Assembly: GCF_030272615.1 (NCBI RefSeq)
Contig: NC_081413.1
Coordinates: 187,638,669 to 187,702,668 of the forward strand
Length of the DNA stretch: 64,000 bases
DNA from: Cryptomeria japonica
Lineage: Eukaryota; Streptophyta; Pinopsida; Cupressales; Cupressaceae
Reading direction: 5' to 3'
The first letter of the stretch is position 1, and every line of letters starts with the position of its first letter. Below, piece after piece: positions 24,101-36,600 of the stretch. The translations under genes were made by a program, and so were the position numbers. Below the pieces are notes generated by a model that saw only the letters and a list, made by a program, of their open reading frames with translations, had not been told where the DNA came from and ran no database searches.

Positions 24101-25147
24101 GCTTCCAACGCAATGGACTCACCATTCTGTCACACCAATTGAAGGAACATTTGGGTGGGCAAATTTCCTTCTATCTTGTTTTCAGGACTTTTGTGATACT
24201 GTTCTCATAATTGTTAGTCTGCTTTTTAAGTTTTTTGTTCAATGTGTTCAAATGTCCTGAACAGGTACTTGGCACCGGAATATTTCTTGCATGGCATTGT
24301 TGATGAGAAAACTGATGTTTTTGCATTTGGGGTATTATTGCTTGAGATTATCTCAGGTCGTAGACCTATTGATGCATCAGAAAAAAATCTGGTATCTTGG
24401 GTGAGTAAAATTATTTATCTAAATAAAATCTTATTTAACCACTTCATGTTGTAAGAAGGGCATAAGCTGATCTTTGATGACACATGTCTAAGACAATTTT
24501 CTGCTATGCATTTTCATTGGGGAAAAAGGTTTCAAAATGCAACCATATGCACATTTATCAAAAATTGCTTTCCTTTAATTTGAATAAAAGGACTTCCAAT
24601 TAATATGGTTCTTTCGCTTATCCATCTTTGTAGAACACACATTCATAATGTAGACCAAACAAAACAAAACTAAATGCCAAGCAATATATTTAATATTTAT
24701 GCCAAAATCTGCTATGTTTGTTTCAGGCCAAACCCCTATTGGAGTCCGGAAACATTCATGAACTTGTAGATCCTCGACTTCGAGGACAATATGACAGTCA
24801 TCAGATGCAAAGGATGGTATTCACTGCATCATTGTGTATAAGACATTCAGCAATCTGGCGTCCATCAATGATTGAGGTCTTTGGTTTTTGCCTTAACAAA
24901 TCTAACTTCTTATAAACACATCTCTTGCAGTAACCCTGATTCAGTACTTTAAACAACTCTAAAACAGTTGATAATATTGCTGCTTGGCTTTTACTTTCAG
25001 GTCTTACAGCTATTGATTGAAGGTCAAAGTCATGAGACAGCAGATAGTTGGAAAATGCCACCATCCATCATGGATGAAGATGATGATGACTTTTGGGGAT
25101 TTGATGAATCCGAAAGCGAAATTGATGTAACAGATGACAGGAGATGA
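18179..25147 (+). CDS. Receptor-like cytoplasmic kinase, class VI (RBK-like), 7 exons
   Basis: Serine/threonine kinase without ectodomain or membrane segment. Exons: 18179-18602, 22929-23183, 23584-23741, 24075-24154, 24265-24400, 24727-24876, 25001-25147. Every intron is GT-AG, and the sum, 1350 nt, is 449 codons plus TGA. Catalytic features: loop GRGGYAEV (146-153), VAIK-type Lys167, helix-C Glu185, HRD 262-264, DFG 282-284, EGTFGYLAPE (302-311), WRPSM near the C-lobe end. The motifs [19 protein letters not shown] and [16 protein letters not shown] match the plant RLCK-VI family, some of which bind Rho-of-plants GTPases. The tail is acidic. N-terminal start is uncertain: in-frame ATGs at 18179, 18191 and 18359. 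All key residues present, so probably active. Confidence 0.93.
18603..22928 (+). other. First intron of the kinase gene, 4,326 bp
   Basis: Donor G/GTATGTG at 18603 and acceptor TTTGTAG at 22922-22928; phase 1, splitting an Asp codon. Other introns are 400, 333, 110, 326 and 124 bp. Its length comes largely from the decayed tandem array at 18690-21720, not from recognisable transposons. Confidence 0.9.
18690..21720. repeat. Decayed tandem array filling kinase intron 1
   Basis: Two alternating unit types recur. Type A has GAACC-AATGC--ATGGGTGGCT followed by ACCATTGTCTGAAAG and TATGCTTTTCCCATGATA--AAGGCT (near 18850, 19440, 19795, 20285, 20795). Type B has GCCAATGGGTGGCTAT then CACCAT, TTTGTGAT, ACTTCTGAATGTTTTAGGCA and TTGATGTTTA (near 19955, 20515, 20975, 21555). 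Spacing within each type is about 300-600 bp. All copies are strongly diverged, so the array is old. Confidence 0.75.
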
Positions 25148-25420
25148 CTGAGGGATTTTCCCAGAGCATTTTTGACCCTAAAAATTGTTTCTTAACCTAT
25201 TGTCCTGTACTAACTGACGAGGTTATACCTGTGTAACATTAGAGCTTGATATAACCAGTTCAAGAGAATAGAATGTATTCTAGGTGCAGATTTCTTTTGA
25301 TTGGGAGAAACTTCCCTTACAAAATTACTCGAGTGTATCCAAAGCGAAAGGATATTGTATGTGTTTGTAATTTTTCTCTATTAAGAATGTGCATATGGTT
25401 GGTATAATAAAAAGCACTTG
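25148..25420 (+). other. Kinase 3' UTR with candidate polyadenylation signal
   Basis: Follows the TGA at 25145-25147. AATAAA at 25406-25411 lies in an AT-rich context and is the best candidate signal; cleavage would be about 20-30 bp later. No other gene signal. Confidence 0.5.
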
Positions 25421-25616
25421 TCCAATCTTACTGTTAGCATGTTTTCTCATTTGGTTATCCTATTCGATACAACATAAAATTCTAAAATTGATTCATTCCA
25501 TGTCTTTCAAGTTCTAGGTCAATTCTTCCTCGTACAACTCTTAAAAGATTTACTCCTTTCTACCCACATGATTATTGAGGGCTGGTATGTGGGAATGTTA
25601 AAAGTCCTTGCAAGCC

Positions 25617-26039
25617 TTAAGCTTTTGCCAATGGGCTTGATATTTCATAATAGACTTGCCTCCATGGAAAGCCCAAAATACCTCACATGCCAAGAAGCTG
25701 TTTTGGGTGTCATTCACACTAATATCAGCTAGATTGGCTGTGGGTATGTGCAACGTGTTGCTGTCATTCTCATTCACACGAATTTTTAGGTCAAAGAACA
25801 AACTCTAAAACCATTAATTTGTGGTTTTGCAGGATGCCTCATTAAAGACTATTTTTAAACCTTCTGATATTGCCAAAGGGCTTCTTGATATTGCATAATA
25901 GACTTGCCTCCATGGAAGCTCAAAAGATCTCACATGCCAAGAAGCTGTTTTGAGTGTCATTCACACTAACATCAGCTAGATTTGCTGTGGCTATGTGCAA
26001 CGTGTTGCTGTCATTCTCATTCACACGATTTTTTAGGTC
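25617..26039. repeat. Direct repeat, two 175-bp copies
   Basis: About 25617-25793 and 25866-26039 share TAATAGACTTGCCTCCATGG, CACATGCCAAGAAGCTGTTT, TCATTCACACTAA and CAACGTGTTGCTGTCATTCT blocks in the same order at roughly 90% identity by eye. Non-coding. Confidence 0.85.
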
Positions 26040-26049
26040 CTAACACGGG

Positions 26050-26750
26050 ATGCTTATTGGTTTATTGAAAGCATCCAAATACAGAACATAATTGAATTGT
26101 ATGATACATCAGTTACAGTTGACTCCCTAGCGTGAAGACATTATTAAATCTTTTGAGTGACCATATGAATATATCCTCCTTTGACAAATCTGTCATATGG
26201 GACACATTAACATCGATTTTGATGCACCCATATACACCTTTTCCTTCTCTATTCAATTGTTATTAGCTTCTTTTGAGGTTAAACTCTACTGTGTACTCAA
26301 TTCACATCATTGTTTTGGCCTTAGCAAACAGAAGGCTTCTTGGCCTATTGAAAGCATCCAAATGTACATGAAATAAGATGAATTCTCTGACACTTAAGAA
26401 AGAGAATTGTGGGACACATGACAAATTGATGGCTAGCTAACAAAATTAAATACACTATCAAATCTTTTGAGTGACAATTAGAACCGACCTTTGACAAATC
26501 TGTCATATAAGAACATTTTTTCTGTTCTTTTATTAGGGTCAAACTTTCTCGTGTAATCTTCACATGAATTTTAAGGCCCTACGCAAACAGGGGGCCTATT
26601 GGCTGGCCTTTTGAAAACCACCTAAGTACATTAAACATGATTGAATTGCGTGACACGTTACAAATAGTTGGCTAACTAGCCATAACTATCTTTGATTGAG
26701 TTATAATAAACTCCCACCATTCACAGATCTGCAATATAAGAAATTTTTTC
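26050..26750. repeat. Three decayed tandem units, about 250-290 bp
   Basis: Each unit carries TATTGAAAGCATCCAAATACA, then a TGACAC/GATACA segment, TCAAATCTTTTGAGTGACA and TTTGACAAATCTGTCATAT; starts near 26050, 26340 and 26590. The third is the most diverged. They directly follow the 175-bp repeat pair. Confidence 0.7.
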
Positions 26751-27402
26751 TATATATACACTTTTCTTTTACGTTTTATCATTTGTTTATTTTCTAAATT
26801 TTTGTACACGATATGGAGATCTAATGCTGGTACGTTTTTAACGTTGATCTGCTCCACACATTATTATAAGTAGGTGTTAGATCGTCAAGCAGGTTTGCTG
26901 GTGACACATGAATTAGCATAAAATAAGAAAGATTAGGTTGAAGCTGCCTACGGACTGTTTGTATGAAGGGTTAGCATTCTAGTGGATGCGACGGGACAGC
27001 AGGGGATGTCCCTTTATGTGTTAACTATTAAGTTACATCATGTATATGAATTTATAAATTTTAACTCTCAATTCAATTCAATTGCTATGCATAATGTATA
27101 TGATGTATGGTTTATCAATGTTATCAGATGAATATATGAATTTTCCTTATATATTTTACATTTTACCTACTTTATATATCGCCATCCTCTCTTGTCTCCA
27201 AAAATGGCCAAAAAAATCAGTCCCAAAAACTTGTGGTAACATAGCAAACAAACATAACTAATGGTCAGGGATTTGCATATTCCATTATTTAAATAGAGAT
27301 TGTCAGTTAGATCTAAGTAATAAAAGTGTATATCTTGCACTTTTATATTCTTCTTTTAGAAAATGGCCATTGTCTTGTTAATTTATATATAGAAAAGATT
27401 GA
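26751..27402. other. Intergenic, no gene recognised
   Basis: AT-rich sequence between repeat sets; no coding or RNA gene seen on either strand. Confidence 0.5.
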
Positions 27403-27600
27403 ATTGTGTGATTATGGACATGTATTTAAAGATATTCTTATGTCATCAAAACAATTGGATATAGAGTGACTACAAGAAAATTGTTTTGTTTATTATATGT
27501 GAATTGTGATAATAGACATGTATTTAAAGACATTCTTACAACATCAAAACAATTAGAAATAAAATGACTACAAAAAATTTGTTTGATTATCATATGATTC
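27403..27600. repeat. Tandem pair, about 100-bp units
   Basis: GACATGTATTTAAAGA-ATTCTTA followed by CATCAAAACAATTGGA and TGACTACAA occurs at about 27418 and again at about 27518. Confidence 0.8.
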
Positions 27601-28733
27601 ACTTATTTTGACATTTTATTATTTTTTAAAAATTTACTATTATTCAATTTTCATACAAATATTCTTCACCTAGCAAACTAAATATATCTAGTTCAAAGAT
27701 ACCAAGATTTCCAACTATGTTATGATAAATGAGAATTCTCCTATGTGATAGAAGTTGAGTAAACAATACATGCTTTTGAATTAATTAAAAGTTAAAAGCT
27801 AATTAGAATACACAAAAACAATTAGACAAATTAAAAATTTAATATTGGAATAAAAAAGGTAGGGTTGTTGCTAGGTTCTAGATGTGTAAACTTAATTAAA
27901 TTAATATTTAATTAATTTAACCTTTTTCGTATAATTAATTATATTAATTATGTTAGTCCTCTTTCTTCTTAAAATTAATTAAATTATATTTTAATTAATT
28001 GTATCACCTTAGCCTTATAATTAATTATATCTTATTCTTATGAAAATTATTTCAATCCCCCAACCTTAACTAATATTTCTTCTAAACCTTAATTAGTTAT
28101 TTAATCCCAATTAATTAACTAATCCCTTGATTCCTACAAATCACCCTCCTAATCCCATCATCTAGCCTAATTAATTCTAGCCTAATCATTATTATCATTT
28201 CCTCCAATTTTATATTCCTCCACTCATTCTCTCTCCTCATGTCCTATTCTCCTAACTCACCTACTTTCTCCCATAATCTCTCATTAGCTCACCTAATCAT
28301 CCCCTTAATCATTTGCACATCAGGGATAGGTCAACTCGTTGCCATAAATGGTCTTCCCATCTCACCCTCCAACCTTAAATGCCACCCACTTTTGGTTCAT
28401 TCAAGGAATATCAAAATCCCTTGCATATCCTCATGCCCCCTCTTCCCAAAGAATTTGTAATTCCTTCATCATTTATTCTCTCCACAAATCCTCTTATTTG
28501 GGAATTTTAAATTCTTCGTCTTCTCCCAAGGAATTTTATATTTCTTTCCTCTCTTCCCAAGGTACTTGAGGAACGCTTCCCCATGTACTTAAAAAAGTGT
28601 GGAGACAAGAAATGTCTTTACGAAAAATCTCTTGGATCTCGCACTTGTCCACTCAAATCCTCCCCCACTCACTTTCAATCCTAACCCTCCATTTCCCTTT
28701 GATCTTGGCCATCCATTTTGGGTCCCTCCAATC

Positions 28734-28740
28734 TATAAAT
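28734..28740 (+). promoter_or_regulatory. TATA box of the giant element's 5' LTR
   Basis: TATAAAT followed by TGGAGTCTCCACC; identical context at 63368-63374 in the 3' LTR. Confidence 0.6.
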
Positions 28741-28823
28741 TGGAGTCTCCACCCTTCAAAAATATATCCACCTTTTGCACATTGGTATGTTATCCCTTTG
28801 AGCAACAAATCATCCATCATTAT

Positions 28824-30063
28824 TGTTGGTCCTCACAATTGGAATAGTAACTGGGTTCTAAAACCTCAGCTTAGGGATTGGACATCCTTACTAAGTAGCT
28901 ACCTTTCCTATGGAAAAGATTTTTTTACTTTATCGACCAGGGTTGTGAACTTGAAATGGGTCGACATTGTATGTGCACTAAGCTTGAGTTGAAGCCATTC
29001 TATCTTACTGTAGGAAAAGCAAAGTTTCTAAAAGAAATATGCAAAATCATAATGACTTAACAATTTATCAAAACTCACAATTGAAAGCAACTTAAGCAAC
29101 TGCTACTAATGACAATGCTTTGGTTAGCGGACGTGAACTACTATGTCTGTTTTGGCTGCAGGAACATACACACAAACTATTTCCAGTGGTTGCAGGAATA
29201 GTCGAACACCAGAACAATAACTATAACGAAATGGAAATTAACTAACAAATACACAGGAACTACTCACCAAGTGGGTCCCCCTTGAGTGAGTATATCCGAA
29301 ACTAAGATAATAATTGATAAACTCAGAATACCATCATCTTCATCTTATTCATTTCAAGTTGTTTTCAGTACACATAAGTTTGAAAACCAGAATACTACTA
29401 GCTTTACGGTCGCACTATCTACCCCTACGAGGAAGTAGAGACCTTTATTTATAATAAAAACTCATAACAAACTTTCAACTGATCAACCCACGTCCCAAAG
29501 GAATAGGTGAGAAGGATTTATTACATTAAAAGAAGAAGTTAGCGCATAAATGTAGAACAAACAACTGTCCTACTGCTAAGAAAATATAGTGCAACCTCTT
29601 TTCCTAGATTTATGCTTCATCAGAAACAATCATAAATGCTCCACTAATTGCTCTGTTGAGGAAGCAATCAATTGGTTATGGACTCCTTCAATGTTGCTCC
29701 ACTTTGACTGGGTTTGCATCCATTGGCATGATGATGTGTCTCCTTAATTGCTAGCTTAGTCATCTTCTCATCTTGGTTGTTCCTGCATCATGGCGTTAAT
29801 GTGCACAAAAGAATGTGTATCCATTGATGCTAACATAACATAAATTAAACCACATTTTAAGATTAATTCAGTTAATTTGCATAATTTGACTGTATAAAGA
29901 TCATCAGTTAACAACCTTAGGTCTAGGATAAATCAGATCTAATAATACCAAAAAGCCATCAGTCGGGGAAGTTCTATGACCTCGACATTGTCCAAACATA
30001 TGACCAAAGCAAGAGTTTTTATGACAAAATCTGACAAAATGGAGCCATTATTTTGGCTCATCA
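28824..30063 (-). repeat. Solo LTR inserted in the 5' LTR
   Basis: Comparison with the intact copy near 63455 shows 1.24 kb of extra sequence here. On the minus strand it begins TGATGAGCCAAAA, has a TATAAATAAAGG promoter-like box around 29450, and ends GGACCAACA, giving TG...CA termini. Flanks ATTAT and ATAAC are only a partial (3/5) duplication, so the boundary may be off by a few bases. Confidence 0.6.
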
Positions 30064-30350
30064 ATAACCACACTATGCCCAAATATTGTCTCACATAAGC
30101 CAAATCCCTCATCCACCAAACCTATCCAATACTATCAATTTGTTGTGTAGTGGAGATCAATCCACATCCTTCAATCACAAGGAGAAAATCAAGTGAAGGT
30201 CTTGGGTGCACACTTTCACTTCCCGCTCAATTGGAGGAGGTGAAGAATCAAGGTGAAACGAATTCATTTTGTGTGTTTTAATGCTTTAGTTTTCTTATTT
30301 AATATTGCATACTTTTGATTTTGCTAACCCTGATTTCCTCATGGTCATTT

Positions 30351-30370
30351 TGGCACACTCGGTGGGACCC
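30351..30370 (+). other. Primer-binding site of the giant gypsy element
   Basis: TGGCACACTCGGTGGGACCC lies three bases after the LTR end. It begins with the required TGG and resembles the TGGCACGC-CGGTGGGAC-type primer sites found in plant Tat-group elements. I do not name the tRNA. Confidence 0.65.
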
Positions 30371-31677
30371 ATAGTCCATTAAATTTAATATTTTTGTGAG
30401 TTTTTGTGAAGCTTTTCATGTAGGTCCTAGATCGACATCTCCGCCTTACATCAACATCAGCGATTGCCCTTCAACATCTACGCTATAGAATCAACATCTC
30501 TACTCTATTGTATTTCAAACTGACTGTATTTTTGTAAGTTCTGAGTTTTGATATCTCCATCTGCAGATTGACGTCTGCACCTTTATTTTGACGTTTGCAC
30601 GCAGAGGAATCGATGTCTCCACCTTAATATTTTTTCTGTGCTGGACTTTTGATTTTAGCAAAAATATAATTAAAAAAAAATGAAAAACATCATAAAATCA
30701 TAAAAATATTTACATTTTTAGTTATCTGTTTTTTGCTAATCTATCGTTTTCTATTTTTTCCTAAAGATTGTAGCAAAAATTTGAATTGTCGCCCTAAATG
30801 TTTTTTTGCAAAGGCTGAATCGACATCTGTACCTGCCCTTTACCGTCTCCACTTTTATAAGTTTTAGATCAACTTTTTGCTAATTATCTTATGTTTTTAC
30901 AACTTTTTTTGTTTGTCCAAGACTTATATTTGTAAACTACTAATCATTTCTATAGGTTCGAATGTTGAAGGCCTCTTTTTTGCCACTAGATGTACATGCT
31001 AGATTTCCTTTCATGCATTAGTAATTAGAAACATTCTTTGTTTGTCGAGATAGTAGGTGTGTATACTCTCCCCTCGCGAAAGCTTGAGTGATCAAAAAGA
31101 CAGACCTGTCCCCTTTGTTTTTGTCATAGTTTAGAACCTTTAGAGGGCCTGTCTCTCGAGAAGCTTTAAAACGATTAAGAGGGAACAACCCAAGCAGTAC
31201 TTTTTTGGTCTACTATATAAATATTTGTGAGGGTGACAAAAGTCATTCTCACCTAGTGTCGATGTGTTATATAGATAGATTGTCTCCTCTAGTATCCTTG
31301 TGATGCGTTGAACCCTCATTCTAAGGATTAGGAGGCCTCTTAATAGAGTGAATTGTCACATATATACCCACCAATATTTCCTCGAAAGTTGACTAAGAAT
31401 CTATTGTGGTAACAGCCAAAATCTCATTTGCTTGTTGGTGCAGGAGGTCAAACCTCTGAAGCTTCCCCACATCATACTATTCAAAGTAGAGATGGATGTC
31501 CCCTAGTTCATAAGAACTTCAAATCTTCAAGGTATGACATTCTGGTAATGCTCGAGAAGTGAGTATTGTGGTGGGGGAGCCAGTGCTACTGAATCTCTAT
31601 CTATCCACTGTGTTTCAATATATGGAGAAATCCAAGTGGGGACTCAACGAGTATAATCCTCTTTCCGTTCTAGGCAA
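30371..31677 (+). other. Leader of the giant element, with degenerate short repeat
   Basis: Untranslated leader before gag. From about 30425 to 30870 a motif of the form TCGACATCTCCACCTT recurs with variants (GACATCTCCGCC, AACATCTACGCT, AACATCTCTACTC, GACGTCTGCACC, GATGTCTCCACC, GACATCTGTACC). No gene seen. The leader is split by the copia insertion at 31678 and resumes at 46204. Confidence 0.55.
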
Positions 31678-32895
31678 TGTTGGATATTGTTGTCATTGTT
31701 GCCGCTAGGATATGCTGTTGTCATTGATGTCAACATATTCCTATGTATTTCTCTGGTGATTACAGATTGGGAAAACCTTATGATCCGATTTGTAGTGTGG
31801 TTTTGCTGATTACTGTTTTGCAGAATTCGGTATATCTTCTAGTATATTCCAGTGTGATCAGATCTTGTGCTGAGCTTTTGGGATATTGCTTGGGATGGTC
31901 TTGTGTATCTTCCTTTAAGATGGATCGTGATTTGGTGCTCTGCAAGTTATCTTTCTTCATGACAGTTGTTGATTGGTTATGTTCTTGAGCTTTCAGATGT
32001 TAACCGATGAAGATTTGATAGCTATTCCTGATGATTCTGACGTGTTTGTTGGGGTTTCCTAGTCAAGTCCTATTTGTTTTGGTGATCTGCATTGATCGTT
32101 GTATGAGTTATTTTCATGTTATGTGGTTTTCCTGATGGTGTAGTGTGTTGCGGTTGATCTTGGTGTGATTTCTGATGGAGATGAGTGTTTGAGAATTTGT
32201 TTTAGGTCCATGTTATGCTATGTAAATCATTATATTGGTCTGATGGTTGATCTTTGTATCGTGTGATGTAATTTTGTAATTGAGGGTTGATGGTTTAGCT
32301 AACCTTGTTATCAAGGTTGATTATTTGTATATATAGGTGATATATTCATGTAATTCAGGTGTCGAGGTTATGTTTGCATTATAAGAGAGAAGTTTATGTG
32401 CGAACACATGATTCATCCTTCGGTGTTGTGATTGAGGAGAGATTGGTGTTGCAGAGAAGACATCTATTCTTAACCGAAACTGTAATCAGACATTTGGAGA
32501 TGTTATTCTTTCAGTTCATTTCATCCAGATTGTAGTCTGAATCTTATTGTAAGTTAGTGAGACTTCCCTGAGGGTTGTAGCCTTTCAGGCCATCATCTTT
32601 TGAGCAGTTATCTCTAGGCAGTGTGCCTAAATGCATGTGCATTCCCCATTGTAATATTTTCACATACTAATGCAGAGTATAATTTTACTATGGGTAGGTT
32701 CCCACCATGGTTTTTCCCTTAACTAGGTTTTCCACATCAAAATCCTAGTGTTGTGTGTTGTGCTTTCAATTTGCTTATTTGTCTTATTATTGCAATTTAT
32801 CAGATTTGTTTTTTGTGATTAAGTTTGGTATTCTAATGAAGACCGATTCACCCCCCCTCCCCCCTTGCAGTCTTCCTTCTTGGTTGCTGCTAACA
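31678..32895 (+). repeat. 5' LTR of the copia element
   Basis: TGTTGGATATTG...TGCTAACA, 1,218 bp with inverted TGTT/AACA ends; matches 37480-38190 plus 45654-46203. Confidence 0.88.
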
Positions 32896-32897
32896 AT

Positions 32898-32909
32898 TGG
32901 TATCAGAGC
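32898..32909 (+). other. Copia primer-binding site
   Basis: TGGTATCAGAGC, initiator-Met tRNA complement, two bases after the LTR. Confidence 0.9.
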
Positions 32910-32951
32910 TAGATCCTCTGGTAGAAGCTTAATCGCTTGAGGAGATCGGGG

Positions 32952-33658
32952 ATGGCAGCTCAAGGTGTTATCTTTAAGAAAGATAGTCTGAGATTTGATG
33001 GGAGTAACTATACTATATGGAAGGACCGGATAGAAGTGCACTTGAAATGTCTTGGTGAAGATTATTGGAAGATTACAAAGAATGTCTATACGATTCCTTC
33101 AGATGGACCGACTATTCCTGATGAGATCAAGGAAGTTGAACATAATATTGGAGCGAAGGAAGCATTTCTTAGTGCCCTGAATGATTCTAAGATGAAAAAT
33201 GTAATGGAACTTCAAACCACACATGAGGTCTAGGTGAATCTTGAGATTCTGTATGAAGGTGATAAACAGGTGAAGGTTGCTAAGTTGCAGAGTTTAAAAG
33301 GAAAATATGAGATGTTGAAGATGGGTGATGATGAGAACATACACTCTCTCATGGGTAAGGTGAATGATCTTGTCCTAGGTATGTGAAGATGAAATTGTTG
33401 CTAAGGTGCTAAGATCTTTGCCTCCTGCTTATAAACATAAGGTTGCTACTATTGATGAGATCCGAAGTGTGACTACAGTAACAAGAGATATGATGGTTGG
33501 AAAGATTGTTGCATTTGAGCTGAGTGAGTTTGGAGAATCACATAGAAAGTCTGAGACAACATTTAGAGAGCATTTGCATCTATATCTAGTAAGATGAAAT
33601 ATGATCTTGATGAGTGGAGAATATCTAGATATGAGAGAGAGAGAGAGAGAGAAGAGAG
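32952..33658 (+). pseudogene. Copia gag (broken)
   Basis: Starts MAAQG; FDGSNYTIWKDRIEVHLKCL is the conserved N-terminal block of copia Gag (UBN2-like family). A stop at 33231 interrupts it, the reading continues (LYEGDKQVKVAKLQSLKGKYE), then shifts frame near 33375 into VLRSLPPAYKHKVATIDE. An AG microsatellite follows at 33632-33658. The knuckle itself is in the next open segment. Confidence 0.8.
33632..33658. repeat. AG microsatellite
   Basis: Uninterrupted GA dinucleotides for over 20 bp, ending in AAGAGAG, between the broken gag and the zinc knuckle segment. Confidence 0.8.
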
Positions 33659-36600
33659 ATGGAAGAGCAAGAAAGGGAGTTGGATGAACTTGAAGCACTA
33701 ATTTCTCGGAGATCGCTTACAGGTGTCGGTAAGTATGATGGAAAGTTCCCTTTGAAATGTTTCTCTTGTAATAAGATAGGACATTTTGCTTCTAGATGCC
33801 TGGAGAGAATGGCTAAGTATGACAGACATCATAAGTTTGATAAGCATCATAGGAATGATAGATATGACAAGCATGAGAACTATGATAAGCCTTACAAGCC
33901 TAACCAGAAGTATAGGAATCATAAGAACTATTATTATGTTGTTGATGAAGGTATTACAAATGAAGAATCAGAAGGAGATGAAGTTGTATTCCTTGCCATT
34001 AAGGAAGATGGACATGTACCTGTTGATTCCACTAGCTCTACTATTGAGGAGAAAGCTTTAGCTGCTAAAGTTGAAGAGAAAGATGATGCTAAAGTTGAAG
34101 AGAAAGATGAATGGGTAATTAATAGTGGTTGTTCACATCATATGATCGGTGATAAAAGCAAATTTGTGAGTATGGAAAGGTATGATGGTGGAATAGTTAG
34201 ATTTGTAGATAACAAAGCCTGTGTGATCTGTGGGACAGGTTCTATTTCTTTTGATGGTAAGCATAACACTGATGATGCCTTGTATGTTGAAGGTTTGAAA
34301 CATAATCTTTTGAGTGTTGGACAGATGATTGATAAAGGTTGTGATCTAAAATTCAAGGATGGTAAATGAAAGATCTTAAATGCTTCCAGTATAGAGATTG
34401 CATCTAGAACTAAGACTGAAGGTAACATTTTTCTTTTGAATGCTAGTGAGAAAAGTTGTTTGATTGCTCAGATTGATGAGACTTCGTTGTGGCATAGGAG
34501 AATGTGTCACGTGATTTTTGATTCAATGATCAAGACCAGTTCTACACAAGCTGTTAGAGATATGTCTAAGATTGTTAAGCCTACTACTCTGGTATGTAAG
34601 GAATGTCAGTTTGGTAAGCAAACACAAATTTCTTTCATGAGAAAATAGTATACATCTTATGGACTACTAGATCTTGTCTATACTGACCTATGTGGATCTA
34701 CAAATGTTAGAAGTGTGCAGGGTGATAGATATTTTATGTTGCTAATTGATGATTATTCTAGGATGATGTGGGTTGTCTTTTTGAAGGAGAAATCAAAAGC
34801 ATTGGACAAATTCAAGATATTCAAAGCTAAGGTTGAGACTGAGTCTGGATTGAAGGTGAAATGTTTGAGATCTGATAGAGGTGGAGAATTATGTTTCGGT
34901 GAGTTCAATTCATTCTATGAGAAGCATGGGATTAGAAGACAATTATCTGCTCCTAGAACCCCTTAGTAGAATGGAGTTGTTGAAAGGAATAACAAAATTG
35001 TCTTGGATGTTGCAAGGACTATGTTGATTGAAGGTAATGTTCTGAAGATCTACTAGAAAGAAGCTATTAGCATTGTTGCCTACACATTCAACAGAGTTCA
35101 CATCAAAGGTGATATCGATATGACCCCTTATGAGCTATGGTTTGGTCATGTTCCTACTGTGAGATATTTCAGAGTATTTGGTAGCAAATGTTATATCAAG
35201 AGAGATGAGGATATAGGAAAGTTTGATGCTAGAAGTGATGAAGGAATTTTCTTGGGATATTCTACAAAGAGAAAAGCCTACCGGCGCTACAATAAGAGAT
35301 TGAGAAAGATAGTGGAGAGTGCAAATGTGAAGGTGGATGAGAACCTTGGAAAAGAGATCAAAGCATATGGTTATGATGATGGACACCATATTGTTTTAGC
35401 TCCTATTCAGACTGAAGAGCCTAAGAAGAATGATCTGGTAGAGATAGTTAACCCAGATGTTGTTGTTGCTAGTGAAGGAGTGTAGGAACTTGATATTCAA
35501 AACAATCAGAAGACTCCGAGGTATGTAAGACTGAATCATTTTGAAAATCATATTATTGGTGATAAGAATAAAGGTGTAATGACTAGGAGAAGGTTAATTG
35601 TTGAAGAAGTATGTTTGATTTCTAAATTTGAACCTAAAGATGTTGTTGAAGTCTGTAAAGATGAAAATTGGATGAGAGCTATGGAAGAAGAATTAAATCA
35701 GATTGAAAAGAATAATACTTGGGAACTTGTGCCTAGACCTAAGGATAAAAATCTTATTGGTACGAAATGGGTGTTCAGAAATAAATTGAATGAAGCCGGT
35801 GAAGTTGTCAGAAATAAAGCTAGACTGGTTTGCAAAGAATATTCTCATAAAGAAAGAATTGATTATGAGGATACTTTTGCTCCGATGGTCAGACTTGAAA
35901 TTTTTAGACTTTTGTTTGCTTATGTTGCTTATAAAGATTTTAAGATATATCAGATGGATGTCAAATCTACCTTTTTCAATGGTGGTCTTGAGGATGAAGT
36001 TTACATTAAGCAACCTGATGGATTTTCACTGTCAGATGATGGAGACATGGTATGTAAACTGAAGAAACCTCTTTATGGATTGAAACAAGCCCCTGGAGCT
36101 TGGTATGCTAGACTACATAAATATTTGTTGAAATTGGGATTTAGTAAAGGTGTTGTTGATAGTAATCTGTACTTTAAGATAGAAAATGATAACATCTTGA
36201 TTGTTAAAGTCTTTGTTGATGATATTATCTTTGGAGGTGATGATGACTTGAGTAAGAAGTTTGTCGATGATATGCAGAAAGAATTTGAGATGTCTATGAT
36301 TGGTGAGATGAGATTTTTCTTAGGTTTGCAGATTTCACAAAATGGAAAAGGTATATTCATATCTCAAACTAAGTATGTGAAGGAATTACTGAAGAAGTTT
36401 GGGTTAGATGACTCCAAACGTTTTGGAAACCCTATGGTCACTAGTTGTAAATTGTCTAAGAATGATGAATCTCTTAAAGCCAATCAGAGTTTGTATAGGT
36501 CTATGGTTGGTGGACTGATATATCTTACTCAGACTAGAGCAGATATTATGCATGTTGTGTGCATGGACGCTAGATATCAAGTTGATCTGAAAGAGAGTCA

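Larger units (their letters stand above)
27883..30347 (+). repeat. 5' LTR of the giant gypsy element (interrupted)
   Basis: Left part 27883-28823 and right part 30064-30347 together (about 1.22 kb) match 62513-63605 block by block. Matching blocks include the AATTAATTAAATTAATATTT start, AACTAATCCC, a TATA box at 28734-28740, and CAAATCCCTCATCCACCAAA near 30100, then CAATCACAAGGAG. It ends ...GGTCA, three bases before the primer site. The plus-strand reading frames here are not genes. Confidence 0.75.

Noticed and set aside
24801-25064. 87-codon minus-strand reading frame in the kinase gene
   Set aside because: Antisense of exons 6 and 7 plus an intron; shadow.
28239-28992. Overlapping Pro/Ser-rich plus-strand frames, repeated at 63030-63662
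   Set aside because: They are LTR sequence of the giant element; the conservation between the two sites is DNA-level LTR identity.
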